From assembly GCF_900108405.1 (NCBI RefSeq), contig NZ_FNXG01000004.1, positions 1 through 64,000 of the forward strand: a stretch of DNA of 64,000 nucleotides, given 5' to 3'. Below the pieces are notes generated by a model. It ran no database searches. It saw only the letters and a program-made list of their open reading frames with translations, and was not told the DNA's origin. Shown here piece by piece: positions 45,891 through 55,600 of this stretch. The DNA is from Paracoccus alkenifer. Its GTDB lineage: Bacteria > Pseudomonadota > Alphaproteobacteria > Rhodobacterales > Rhodobacteraceae. Each line of letters begins with the position of its first letter. Position 1 is the first letter of the stretch. Position numbers and translations under genes: made by a program.

Positions 45891-46943
45891 TCAGGCCGCC
45901 AGCTGCCGCGACAGGTCGATCATCCGCTGCACCGCACGGCGCGCGGGCTCGGCCACGGCAGGGTCCACCTCGACCGCGCCGGTCATGCTGTGCAGCGACC
46001 ACAGCACCTTTTCCAGGGTGATCATCTGCATATAGGGGCACATGTTGCACGGGCCCAGGAACTCGACCTCGGGCAGCGAATCCGAGATGTTCGAGGCCAT
46101 CGAGCATTCCGTCACCAGCATCACCTGTTCCGGGCGCTCGCGTTCCACCCACGCCTGGATACCGCTGGTCGAGCCGGTGAAATCCGCCTCGGCCACCACG
46201 TCGGGGGGGCATTCCGGGTGGGCGATGATCTTGAGCCCCGGGTGCCAGCTGCGGAAATCGCGCAGATCCTGCGGGGTGAACTGTTCATGCACGATACAGG
46301 CGCCGTCCCACCAGACCACGCGTTTCTGCGGCACCTGCGCGGCGACGTTCTGCGCCAGCCATTTGTCGGGCGTCATGATGACGGTGTCGCTGTCCATCGC
46401 CGCCACGATCTGCGCGGCGTTGGACGAGGTGCAGCAGATGTCGGACGCGGCCTTCACCTCGGCGGTGGTGTTGACGTAGCTGACCACCGGGGCGCCGGGG
46501 TATTGCGCGCGCATCTGGGCGATGCCCTCGGCGGTGATGCTTTCGGCCAGCGAACAGCCCGCGCCCATGTCGGGCATCAGCACGGTTTTCGCCGGGTTGA
46601 GGATCTTTGACGTCTCGGCCATGAAATGCACGCCGCATTGCACGATCACCGGTGCCTCGACCTCGGTCGCGCGGATGGCCAGTTGCAGGCTGTCGCCGAC
46701 GAAATCGGCGATGCCGTGATAGATCTGCGGCGGCATGTAGTTATGCGCCAGCACCACCGCGTTGCGTTCGCGTTTCAGCCGGTTGATCGCGGCGACATAG
46801 GGGGCGTGGACGGCCCAGTCGAGCATAGTGACGACCCGGTCCATCCGCGCATGGGTATCGGCCATCGCCTGGGCCAGTTCCATCGACGGGGCAAGATCGT
46901 AATGGGCGCGCAGCTCGTCGCGCATCGCTGTCACATCCAGCAC
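45891..46943 (-). CDS. nadA: Quinolinate synthase A
   Basis: 350 aa from a GTG at 46943, chosen because GGAGGAGG lies 4 bp upstream (46948-46955); the first in-frame ATG below it is at 46925 and one above is at 46985. NadA condenses iminoaspartate with dihydroxyacetone phosphate on a [4Fe-4S] cluster. Cluster cysteines appear in IVQCGVHFMAETSK, DICCTSSNA and GPCNMCPYMQMI. Other marks are VLAHNYMPPQIYHG and PDMGAGCSLAESI. First gene of the nadABC-panB unit. Confidence 0.95.
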   Translation of the reverse strand: MLDVTAMRDELRAHYDLAPSMELAQAMADTHARMDRVVTMLDWAVHAPYVAAINRLKRERNAVVLAHNYMPPQIYHGIADFVGDSLQLAIRATEVEAPVIVQCGVHFMAETSKILNPAKTVLMPDMGAGCSLAESITAEGIAQMRAQYPGAPVVSYVNTTAEVKAASDICCTSSNAAQIVAAMDSDTVIMTPDKWLAQNVAAQVPQKRVVWWDGACIVHEQFTPQDLRDFRSWHPGLKIIAHPECPPDVVAEADFTGSTSGIQAWVERERPEQVMLVTECSMASNISDSLPEVEFLGPCNMCPYMQMITLEKVLWSLHSMTGAVEVDPAVAEPARRAVQRMIDLSRQLAA

Positions 46944-47041
46944 TTGGCCTCCTCCGGTCCATATGCGTGGTGCGTCTTGCCGCATTGCAGCAAATCGGCC
47001 ATGGCCCGGGAACCTAGTCAGCCCGGCGCGCTGCTGCAACG

Positions 47042-47067
47042 AAAAAGTGACCCGGCGGCAGAGCCGG
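47042..47067 (-). terminator. Hairpin with T-tract between the BKACE gene and nadA
   Basis: On the minus strand CCGGC-TCTGCC-GCCGG (47067-47052), then 5 bp and TTTTT (47046-47042), 53 bp after the BKACE stop. Short stem; moderate support. Confidence 0.4.
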
Positions 47068-47119
47068 ACCCGAAAGCCCGGCCCTTTGCTGTGCGGAGCC
47101 GAGCGGCCGCGGTGCGGGG

Positions 47120-47896
47120 CTACAGCCCCAGCCGTGCCAGTTCGGCGACCAGCTCGGCCACGCGCCCTGCATTGTCACGGGCGGGGCGGCCGTCGCGGTT
47201 CAGGCGGTTGTTTTCAAACCCGATACGGGCCTTGCCGCCCAGCCGCCGCGCCTCGACCAGGCAGTCGGTCTCGGCCGGGCCAAAGGCGCAGACCGCCCAG
47301 TCCACGCCCGGCAGCAGGTCCAGCAGCAGCTGCGCCGGTTCATGCAGATCGGCGGGCGAGGATCGCTGCCCCTCGACATAGCGGCCCAGCACGATCAGCG
47401 CCGCCAGCCCTTCGCGCGGGATCACGCCCAAATCGACGAGTTCCCCCAGCCATCTTATGTCCGCCGCGTCATAGAGGATATGCTGCACATGACAGCCCGC
47501 CTCGGCGCAGCCGGCGAAAAAGCGGCGGTTCAGATCGGTCTCTTTATCCGCCATGATCTCGCGCAGCGCGATGGAAACGGCGGCGGGGCGCAGGGTTTCG
47601 ACCAGCGCCCGCTGCTCGGCAGGGGTATAGCGGCCCACGGCCTCGGTGGTGATCTGGACGTAAAGTCCCGGGGCTTTTGCGGCCAGTTCCGCCAGCAGCT
47701 CGGCGTAAAGCCCGGCGTCCAGCACGTGGCGCTGTTCGGCGTCGCGGACATGGGCGTGCAGCCCGTCCGCACCCGCCGCCTGCGCGTCCAGCGCCGCCTG
47801 CACCACCTGCGGGATGGTCACGGGCAACGCGGGGTGGTCGGCGGAGGTCAGCCGCGCCCCGTTGGGGGCCAGCATGATGCGAGGCAGCGCGGTCAT
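47120..47896 (-). CDS. BKACE family (DUF849) beta-keto acid cleavage enzyme
   Basis: 258 aa, ATG at 47896 overlapping the aminotransferase stop (ATGA). TIM-barrel beta-keto acid cleavage enzymes use zinc and acetyl-CoA to split 3-keto acids into acetoacetate and an acyl-CoA. The metal-binding HxH of the family is in DGLHAHVRDAEQ; ITTEAVGRYTP, AVSIALREIMAD and ARIGFENNRLNRDG follow. It is shorter than typical members (about 270-310 aa). Co-transcribed with a class III aminotransferase, so the substrate may be an amino-keto acid after deamination, but it cannot be named. Confidence 0.85.
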   Translation of the reverse strand: MTALPRIMLAPNGARLTSADHPALPVTIPQVVQAALDAQAAGADGLHAHVRDAEQRHVLDAGLYAELLAELAAKAPGLYVQITTEAVGRYTPAEQRALVETLRPAAVSIALREIMADKETDLNRRFFAGCAEAGCHVQHILYDAADIRWLGELVDLGVIPREGLAALIVLGRYVEGQRSSPADLHEPAQLLLDLLPGVDWAVCAFGPAETDCLVEARRLGGKARIGFENNRLNRDGRPARDNAGRVAELVAELARLGL

Positions 47897-49233
47897 GCCG
47901 CCTGCGCCCCGGCGATGGCGCCGTCGATGGCGCCGGCCAGCTTGTCCACCAGTTCCGCGATCTCGGCGTCCGAGATGATATAGGGCGGCGCCAGCAGCAC
48001 ATGGTCCCCCAGCCGCCCGTCGATGGTGCCGCCCATCGGATAGCAGATCAGCCCGGCCTCGAACGCCAGCGCCTTGATCCGCGCATGCAGCCGCAGCGAG
48101 GGGTCAAAGGGGCGCTTGGTTTCGCGGTCCTCGACCAGTTCGACGCCGCGAAACAGCCCGCGGCCGCGGATGTCGCCGACATGGGGATGCTGGCCCAGCC
48201 GCTCGCGCAGGCTGCGGTCCAGCAGATCGCCCTGCTGCCGCACGGCCGCCAGCAGGTCGCGGTCCTCGATTTCGGACAGCACCGCATTGGCGGCAGCGGC
48301 GGCCATGGGGTGGCCCATATAGGTGTGGCCGTGCTGGAAAAACCCGCTGCCCTGCGCGATGGCGTCATAGATCGCGCCCGAGACCAGCAGCGCCCCGATG
48401 GGCTGATAGCCCGCGCCCAGCCCCTTGGCGATGGTCAGCATGTCGGGCGCTACCCCGTCCTCGTCACAGGCGAACAGATGGCCGGTGCGACCCATGCCGC
48501 ACATCACCTCGTCAAAGATCAGCAGCACGCCGTGGCGGTCGCAGATTTCGCGGATCCGCCGCAGATAGCCCGGCACCGCCGGCACCGCCCCCGAGGTCGC
48601 GCCGACCACCGGTTCGCAGATAAAGGCCATGACGGTTTCCGGCCCCAGCCGCTGCAATTCGGTTTCCAGCTCGTCGGCGACGCGCTGGCCGTAAGCCTCA
48701 AGACTCTCGCCCGTCTGCCGGTCGCGGTATTCGTAGCACGGGGCGATGTGGCTGGTTTCCACCAGCAGCGGGCCGAACTGCACCCGGCGCCATTCGTTGC
48801 CGCCCGCGGCCAGCGCGCCCAGGGTGTTGCCGTGATAGCTTTGCCGCCGGGCGATCACCCGGTGGCGCTGGCTCTGGCCGATTTCCACGAAATACTGCCG
48901 CGCCAGCTTGATCGCGGCCTCGACCGCCTCGGACCCGCCAGAGACCAGATAGACCCGCTCAAGCCCCTTGGGCGCTTTCGCGATCAGGCGGTCGGCCAGT
49001 TCCTCGGCCGGTTCCGAGGTAAAAAACCCGGTATGCGCATAGGCCAGCCGGTCCAGCTGCGCGTGCAGCGCCTGACGCAGCCGCTGGTTGGAATGGCCCA
49101 GGCACGACACCGCCGCGCCCCCCGAGCCGTCCAGATAACGCTTGCCGTCCGCGTCGATCAGATAGCAACCATCGCCCGCCACCGCGACGGGGGGCGAGGT
49201 CCGGGTCGAGCGACCGAAGATATGTCCTGTCAT
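47893..49233 (-). CDS. Class III (aspartate aminotransferase family) PLP-dependent aminotransferase
   Basis: 446 aa, ATG at 49233 (MTGHIFGRSTRTSPPVAVAG). Fold type I omega-aminotransferase: YLVSGGSEAVEAAIKLARQY, RRQSYHGNTLGALAAGG, the PLP Asp in LLIFDEVMCGMGRTG and the Schiff-base Lys in LTIAKGLGAGYQPIGA, then HGHTYMGHPMAAAAANAV. Such enzymes move amino groups from omega-amino acids, diamines or beta-alanine-like compounds. Paired with the BKACE enzyme and divergent from an RpiR regulator, it looks like the first step of a small catabolic module. Confidence 0.92.
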   Translation of the reverse strand: MTGHIFGRSTRTSPPVAVAGDGCYLIDADGKRYLDGSGGAAVSCLGHSNQRLRQALHAQLDRLAYAHTGFFTSEPAEELADRLIAKAPKGLERVYLVSGGSEAVEAAIKLARQYFVEIGQSQRHRVIARRQSYHGNTLGALAAGGNEWRRVQFGPLLVETSHIAPCYEYRDRQTGESLEAYGQRVADELETELQRLGPETVMAFICEPVVGATSGAVPAVPGYLRRIREICDRHGVLLIFDEVMCGMGRTGHLFACDEDGVAPDMLTIAKGLGAGYQPIGALLVSGAIYDAIAQGSGFFQHGHTYMGHPMAAAAANAVLSEIEDRDLLAAVRQQGDLLDRSLRERLGQHPHVGDIRGRGLFRGVELVEDRETKRPFDPSLRLHARIKALAFEAGLICYPMGGTIDGRLGDHVLLAPPYIISDAEIAELVDKLAGAIDGAIAGAQAA

Positions 49234-49363
49234 GTGCCTGTCCTGCGCAAGGCCGGCGCCGCCGCCGGATGCATCACGGATAGCACAGATGAACCAGCTT
49301 TGTCATTCCATATTACGGATGTATCATCGCCCCCATCCGGGCAGCCGCCACGCAAGGTCCAGC

Positions 49364-50251
49364 ATGACGCACACACCCCAGGCGCAGGCCACCGCCACCG
49401 CGCAGATCGCCCGGCAACTGGCCGAAATCGCGCTGAGCGCGCCGCCGGCGCTGCGGCAGCTGGCGCTGTGGTTGCAGGATAATCTGCCGCTGGTCGCCTT
49501 CAGTTCGGTGCGGCAGCTGGCAGAGGCGGCGGGGGCCAGCCCGAACACGGTGATGCGGCTGGCGCAGGCGCTGGGGTTCGGCGGCTATGGCGAGCTGCGC
49601 GAATCACTGCGGCTCGATCTGCGCAGCGCCACCGACATCTACGCCGAACGGACGCGCGAGCTGCGCCAGCACCCCGGCGCCGCGCTGTGGGACATCGCCG
49701 CGCGCGCCGATCTGGACAATATCGCGGCGCTTTACCAGCCGCAGGGCATCGAGGTGCTGGAACGCTGCGCCGCGCGGCTACTGGCGGCGCGCTGCGTTCA
49801 TACGGTGGGCGCGCGCAGCTGTTTCGGCATCGCCCATCACTTTGCCTATCTGGGCGGGATCGCGTTCGGCAATTTCAGCCCGCCGCCATCGCTGCCGGGG
49901 ATGCTGGTTGACCAGATGGCCACCGCCGCGACCGACGATGTGGTGGTCGCCATCGCCTATGAGCATTACTCGTCCGAGGTGGTGCTGGCCTGCGACATCG
50001 CCCGCGACCGCGACGTGCCCTTTGTCGCGCTGACCGACCGGCCGTCCTCGCCCATCGCGCGCGGCGCGGCCGAGGCGCTGTTCCTGCCGATGGGGGGGCC
50101 GCATATCATGCCCTCGCTGACCGCGGCACTGTCGGCGCTGGAATCGTTGCTGGCGGTGATGGCCTCGCGTTCGCCCGAGGCCGCGCGGCGGGTGGCTGAA
50201 CACGAGGCCCGGGTCCGCGATTTCGGCGGCTATATCCCGCCGCGCAGGTGA
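49364..50251 (+). CDS. MurR/RpiR-family transcriptional regulator
   Basis: 295 aa from ATG 49364 (MTHTPQAQATATAQIARQLAE); an ATG at 49319 is possible. Residues about 15-85 form the RpiR helix-turn-helix (FSSVRQLAEAAGASPNTVMRLAQALGFGGYGELRESLRLDL), and residues 120-270 a SIS sugar-isomerase-like domain (TVGARSCFGIAHHFAYLGGI, VVVAIAYEHYSSEVVLACDIARDRDVPFVALTD). Divergent from the aminotransferase-BKACE pair, which it probably regulates. The ligand is not apparent. Confidence 0.9.
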   Translation: MTHTPQAQATATAQIARQLAEIALSAPPALRQLALWLQDNLPLVAFSSVRQLAEAAGASPNTVMRLAQALGFGGYGELRESLRLDLRSATDIYAERTRELRQHPGAALWDIAARADLDNIAALYQPQGIEVLERCAARLLAARCVHTVGARSCFGIAHHFAYLGGIAFGNFSPPPSLPGMLVDQMATAATDDVVVAIAYEHYSSEVVLACDIARDRDVPFVALTDRPSSPIARGAAEALFLPMGGPHIMPSLTAALSALESLLAVMASRSPEAARRVAEHEARVRDFGGYIPPRR

Positions 50252-50284
50252 CGGACCCGGTCTGGCCGGGTCCGCCGAAACAGG

Positions 50285-52285
50285 TCAGTTGACCAGAACG
50301 CGGCCGTTCTGCCGGTGACGGGTCGCCATCTTGCGCCCCATCCGCCCCGATGCCAGCACCCGCGCCGGCACCGGCGCCACGCCCGCGCGCAGCTGCGGGA
50401 ACAGCGTCAGGATTTCTTCCAGCGCGGCGGGGCCGACCGAGTTCAGCGCCACATCGCCGGTGAACAGCGATTCCGTCTCTGCCCCGTTCGAGAACACGAT
50501 CTGGTGGTCATCGAACAGGAAGTGGACATAGGTCACGCAGTCCAGATCCTCGGCAATGTCGATCCCGTCCAGCAGGCACAGCTGCTTGGCGGCGACCAGA
50601 ACCTCGTCGGTGCCGAACATCTTCTGCGCGATGCGCGAACGCACCAGCACCCGGTGCTGCGGCGACACCACCAGATCGGCCAAGGGCAGCCCTTCCCCCA
50701 GCGCGCCCGCGCGGATGCGGATCGGGCGCAGGTTCGGGTTCGCGACCAGTTGCGCGGCGGTCAGGCTGTTGCCGCCGATCCAGCGGATCGCCTGCATCCC
50801 TGCATCGCGAGTGCGCACCATGTCGCCCACCGCCAGATCGCCGGCAGAAACCGGGCCGCGGTCGGTCTCGATCAGCGCATCGGCGCCAAAGCAGACGACA
50901 TGCGTGGTCTCGAGGGTCAGCGATTCGCCCCCCACCGCCGCGCCGCCGTTCTGGATGGTCAGGGTGAAGTCCTGTTCAAAGCCGTTGCCGCTGCTGATGT
51001 CGTTCAGGACGCCGTCGTCCTGCTGGTCGGCGCGCATCCATTGCAGCGGGGTTTTGTAGGGCGCCTCTCCGGCCGCCTCGCGCTGGGCGTTGATGATGGC
51101 AAGGTTTTCGTGGTTGTAATAGCCCGACAGGTCCACGAAATCATTGTTGGACGGATCGCCGTCGTCCAGCGCCCCGGCCGCGATCCCGTCGTTGAAATCG
51201 GTGATCAGGTCGCCGTGGCCGGCCACAAAGGTGTCAAAACCCTCGCCCCCGGTCAGCGTGTCGGCGCCCGCGCCGCCATCCAGATAGTCGTTGCCGGCAC
51301 CGCCGAACAGCACGTCGTCGCCCTCGCCGCCGTAAAGCGTGTCGTCGCCGTCGTCGCCGTGCAGGGTATCGTCGCCGTCCTCGCCATACAGGATGTCGTC
51401 GCCATCGCCGCCGTGGATAAGGTCGTCGCCTTCCTCGCCATGCAGGGTGTCGTCGCCCACGCCGCCATAAAGCGTGTCGTTGCCTTCGCCGCCGAAGATG
51501 AGGTCGTCGCCCGCGTCCCCGTAAAGCAGGTCATCACCATCTTTGCCAAAGATGATGTCGTTGCCATCGCCGCCCTCGACGGTGTCGTTGCCGGCGCCCG
51601 CATGGACGGTATCGTCGCCGGCACCGGCGCGGATATGGTCGTCGTCGGGGCCGTGCCCCGGCAGGATCGCATCCCCGTGATCGACGCGGTCGCCATCGGC
51701 ATCGACGTAATCCAGCCCGATCAGGTCGTCGCCGTCGGTGCCGTCGACATAGCCGTCGCGGAACGGCATCACCACGCGCATGTTGTCGATGCCCGAAAAG
51801 GGGCCGTTGTTGTAGTTGCTGCCGCGCGTCGGCATGGTCATGCTGACGATGCGATATTCCGTCAATGCGCGCTCGCTGGCGCCAGCGCCCGCCAGCACCG
51901 GCGGCATCACGAACATGTTGCCGCTGACATCCTGCACGACCCGGACCGAGGCGGTGATGGTGCGGGTCGAGCCGTCGTCAAGAACCTGCGTGACCTGCAC
52001 GTTCGAGACCAGCACCCCCGAATCCGCCTTGAGCGAATAATCCTGCCCGTTCAGCCGATAGGACATGGTGTCCGGGCCGCCCTGGTGGTTGAACTGCACC
52101 GCGCCGTCATTGCGCACGTCGTGCAGCGACAGTTGCAGGCTGCTGGCGAACAGCGGATCGCCGGCCGCGCCAAAGGTCTGCCCGCCCAGCACGCTCTGGG
52201 CGTTTTCCGCAGTATTGTTATGCTCGTAGGGGTCCATATCCGGCAAATTGCCGATATACAGCACGGTATAGGTATTCGTAGCCAT
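50285..52285 (-). CDS. Secreted RTX calcium-binding protein with C-terminal Hint domain
   Basis: 666 aa, ATG at 52285 with GAGGAG upstream (MATNTYTVLYIGNLPDMDPYEH). No Sec signal; RTX proteins leave by type I secretion. Residues about 208-345 hold some fifteen GGxGxDxLxG nonapeptides (GAGNDTVEGGDGNDIIFGK, DGDDTLHGDDGDDTLYGGEG) that bind calcium. Residues about 464-600 form a Hint (hedgehog/intein) domain beginning VVCFGADALIETDRGPVSAGDL, with SPQHRVLVRS as block B. Such Hint proteins are frequent in Rhodobacteraceae; whether this one self-cleaves is unknown. No type I exporter genes are adjacent. Confidence 0.88.
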   Translation of the reverse strand: MATNTYTVLYIGNLPDMDPYEHNNTAENAQSVLGGQTFGAAGDPLFASSLQLSLHDVRNDGAVQFNHQGGPDTMSYRLNGQDYSLKADSGVLVSNVQVTQVLDDGSTRTITASVRVVQDVSGNMFVMPPVLAGAGASERALTEYRIVSMTMPTRGSNYNNGPFSGIDNMRVVMPFRDGYVDGTDGDDLIGLDYVDADGDRVDHGDAILPGHGPDDDHIRAGAGDDTVHAGAGNDTVEGGDGNDIIFGKDGDDLLYGDAGDDLIFGGEGNDTLYGGVGDDTLHGEEGDDLIHGGDGDDILYGEDGDDTLHGDDGDDTLYGGEGDDVLFGGAGNDYLDGGAGADTLTGGEGFDTFVAGHGDLITDFNDGIAAGALDDGDPSNNDFVDLSGYYNHENLAIINAQREAAGEAPYKTPLQWMRADQQDDGVLNDISSGNGFEQDFTLTIQNGGAAVGGESLTLETTHVVCFGADALIETDRGPVSAGDLAVGDMVRTRDAGMQAIRWIGGNSLTAAQLVANPNLRPIRIRAGALGEGLPLADLVVSPQHRVLVRSRIAQKMFGTDEVLVAAKQLCLLDGIDIAEDLDCVTYVHFLFDDHQIVFSNGAETESLFTGDVALNSVGPAALEEILTLFPQLRAGVAPVPARVLASGRMGRKMATRHRQNGRVLVN
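51250..51660. repeat. Tandem 27-bp coding repeats (RTX nonapeptides)
   Basis: Repeated units around GTCGTCGCCxTCxTCGCC on the plus strand encode the nine-residue calcium-binding repeats of the RTX protein on the minus strand. About fifteen diverged units. Confidence 0.85.
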
Positions 52286-52622
52286 CTGAAGACTCCTCGG
52301 GCCCAGAGAACGATGGGCAGAGGTCTGTCGAGACGGGACTGACGCGCAGGCAGCTGCATTCGCCGCCAGAACGGCGACAGGAAGACATCTGTTACAGACT
52401 GCAAACCGGCGTCAGACGGCGAATCGATGGGACATACCCTTGCAGGCAATATGCCCATAACAGCAAAATATCGTCAATCTCGAATTTAAACTGTTGATTA
52501 ACAGCTACATGAAAGAAATTCGATTCAGAATCACCCTGCCGCAACAGCGATTGCAGCGGCGATTTCACCTGTGGCAGGATGGGCGCGACGGCGGTCCGAC
52601 GCCGGGCGATTGCAACCGGGGG
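52286..52622. other. AT-rich divergent promoter region between the RTX/Hint and alpha-2-macroglobulin genes
   Basis: About 340 bp, with the most AT-rich stretch of the neighbourhood at 52440-52530. A minus-strand TTGACG (52477-52472), 18-bp spacer and CATATT (52453-52448) form a candidate promoter for the RTX gene. CTGTT-GATT-AACAG (52491-52504) is a perfect short dyad, a possible operator. No ORF is supported. Confidence 0.4.
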
Positions 52623-55600
52623 ATGACCATGGCGCAGGTGACTCGGCAAGGGTGGCGGGGCGCGCGCGCCGCGTTCGGCATGGCGGCGCTGGGGCTGCTG
52701 GCGCTGGCGGCGCCGCTGGGCGCGCAGACGCTGCCTGCTGATGTCGTGCCGCCCGCCCGCGTGGTGTTGCAGACGGACACGGACCTGCCGGGCAACGACC
52801 TGTCGATGATCCGTCAGGTCGGGCAGGATGCCTGCGTGCAGGCATGTCTGGCCACCCAAGGCTGTCAGGCGCTGACCTGGAACGGCCGCGCGCGGGCCTG
52901 TTTCCTGAAAACCGCCGCCGGCGAGGCTGCGCCCTATGTCGGCGCGCAGTCGGGAATCGTGGCCTCGACCCCGCCCGAGATGATCGCGCGGGCCGAAACC
53001 CGGCTGGCCGCGGCCGGCTGGATCAGCGATTCCGACCGCCGGCAGCTGGCCGAACAGGCCCGGCGGCTGTCGGCCAACTGGCCCGGCGACGGCAGCGATG
53101 CGGGTGGGCTGTTGCAGCACGCGCTGGCGGCCGGCTCGGCCGAGGACAAGGTTCACTGGCTGGGCGCGCTGACGGCGCTGACCGACGCGGCCCCGGACTG
53201 GGCCGCCTTGTCGGTGGCGCTTGACGATGCCGCGGGCGATCCCGACGGGCGCCGCGACAGCCAGATGCAGCGGCAGGCGGCGCTGGCCGCGCTGAATTCA
53301 TGGCTGCGCGACCCCGGCACCGGCAACGCCATGCTGCTGCTGTGGGCGCGGCTTGCCGAAGACGACGGCCGCGGCCGCGCCGCGTTGCTCGCGGTCCGGC
53401 AGGCGGCCGAAGCCGAGCCGGGCAACCCCGACATCGCCTCGCGGCTTGAACAGCTTGAGGAACGCCACGGCTTTCGCATCACCGACAGCCGCGCCGACAG
53501 CGACGGCCCCGACCCCCGCGTCTGCGTCGGGTTTTCCGAACCCGTGGCGCCGGGGGTGGACATGCGCCCCTTTGTGCAGCTGCCCGACCCGGCGCTGGGG
53601 GTCGAGGCGCAGGGGTATGAAATCTGCATCACCGGCGCCCCGCGCGGGCAGGCGCTGCGCTTTGCCCTGCGCGCCGGGCTGCCGGCCGAAAACGGCGACA
53701 CGCTGCGCCGCACGGTGGAACAGTCGGTCTATGTCCGCGACCGTGCGCCCCTGGTGCGGTTTTCCGGCCGCGCCTATGTGCTGCCCGCGACCGGCGATCA
53801 GGGGCTGACCCTGAACACCGTCAACACCGATGCGGCCGATCTGGTGCTTTTCCGCATGTCCGACCGCAACCTTGTCGCGGCGCTGCGCGACAACCTGTTC
53901 GCCGCGCCCCTCGAGGACTGGAAGCTTGGCCGCTTCGAGGACCGCACCGGCGACGAGGTCTGGCGCGGCCAGCTGGACGTGGCCCCGCCCGAAGGCGGCG
54001 GCGCACATCCCCTGAACGCCGAGGTTTCCTCGCGCATCGACCTGCGGCAGGCGGGGCTGACGCTGGCGCCCGGCGTCTATGTGCTGAACGCGACCGTGCC
54101 GGGGCAGTCCACGGACCGCAGCCCCCGCGCCTCGCAGTGGTTCATGATCTCGGCTCTGGGGCTGAGCGCGTTTCAGGGCACGGACGGGCTGACCGTGGCG
54201 GTGCGAGGTCTGGGCGATGCGGCCGCCCGCGCGGGGGTCGAGCTGCAACTGGTATCGCGCGGGAACGCGGTGCTGGGCCGCGCGGTGACGGACGCGGACG
54301 GCATCGCGCGTTTCGACGCGGGGCTGGTGCGCGGCACCGGCGCCGCCGCGCCCGGCATCGTCACCGCGACCACCCGCGATGGTGACAGCATCACCGATCT
54401 GGCCTTTCTGTCGCTGATCGACCCGGAATTCGACCTGTCCGACCGCGGGGTCGAGGGCGCGCCCCCTGCCCCGCCCATCGACCTGTTCATGGCCCTTGAC
54501 CGCGGCGCCTACCGCGCCGGAGAAATTGCCCACGCCACCATCCTGGCCCGCAACGGCCGCGCGCAGGCGCTGGACGGACTGCCGCTGAACGCAAGCGTGA
54601 TCCGCCCCGATGGCGTCGAACACGCGCGGCTGGTGCCGCAGCCGGCGGGCGCCGGCGGCGCGGTGCTGGATTTCCCCATCCCCGGCAACGCGCCCCGCGG
54701 CGCCTGGCGCATCGACCTGCGCGTGGAAGAGGACGGCCCGGCGCTGGCCTCGGCCCGGCTGCTGGTCGAGGATTTCCGCCCCGAGCGCATCGACTTTGAC
54801 CTGACCCTGCCGCAAGGCGCACTGCCCGCCGCCGCGCCCGTCGCGGTCGCATTCGACGCGCGCTGGCTGTTCGGCGCCCCCGCCGCCGATCTGCCGGTGG
54901 ACGGCGAATTGCGCCTGACCCCCGCCAGCACCCTGCCGGGGTGGGAGGGCTATGTGTTCGGCCGCCACGACGATGCCTCGGACCCGGATGTGGTGGCGAT
55001 GCCCTCGGGGCAGACCGACGCGAGCGGGCATTTCGCCGCCAGCGCCGAGCTGCCGCCCGCCCTGCAAACCGCCGCTCGCCCGTGGCAGGCAACGCTGGTG
55101 CTGTCGGTGCGCGAGGGCGCCGGCCGCCCGGTCGAGCGTCGCGTGACCCGCACCATCGCCCCCGCCCGCACCGCCATCGGCCTGCGCCCCGATTTCGAGG
55201 GCGGCAGCGTTGCCGAAGGCTCGGACGCCGGGTTCCGCATCGTCGCGCTGGGGGCCGACCTGCAACCCGACTCGGCGACGGTGGACTGGGTGCTGAACCG
55301 GGTGCAGACCGATTACCAGTGGTTCGCTTTGGACGGCGATTGGAGCTGGGAACCTGTGACCCGCCGCAGCCGCATCGCCTCGGGGCAGCTGGCGCTGACT
55401 GCCGACGGCCCCGCGCCGCTGGCGGTGCCGGTGGACTGGGGCAGCTATGAGCTGGTGGTGACCGCGGCCGACGGCGCCGAAAGCTCGGTCACCTTTGACG
55501 CGGGCTGGGGTGCTGCCGGCGCGGGCAGCGATACCCCCGACCGGCTGCGGGTGACGCTGGACCGCCCCGCTTACCGCCCCGGCGACACCGCCACCCTGAC

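Noticed and set aside
51250..51660. Regular short repeats resembling a CRISPR array
   Set aside because: The units are 27-bp coding repeats for RTX nonapeptides in one open frame, without spacers.
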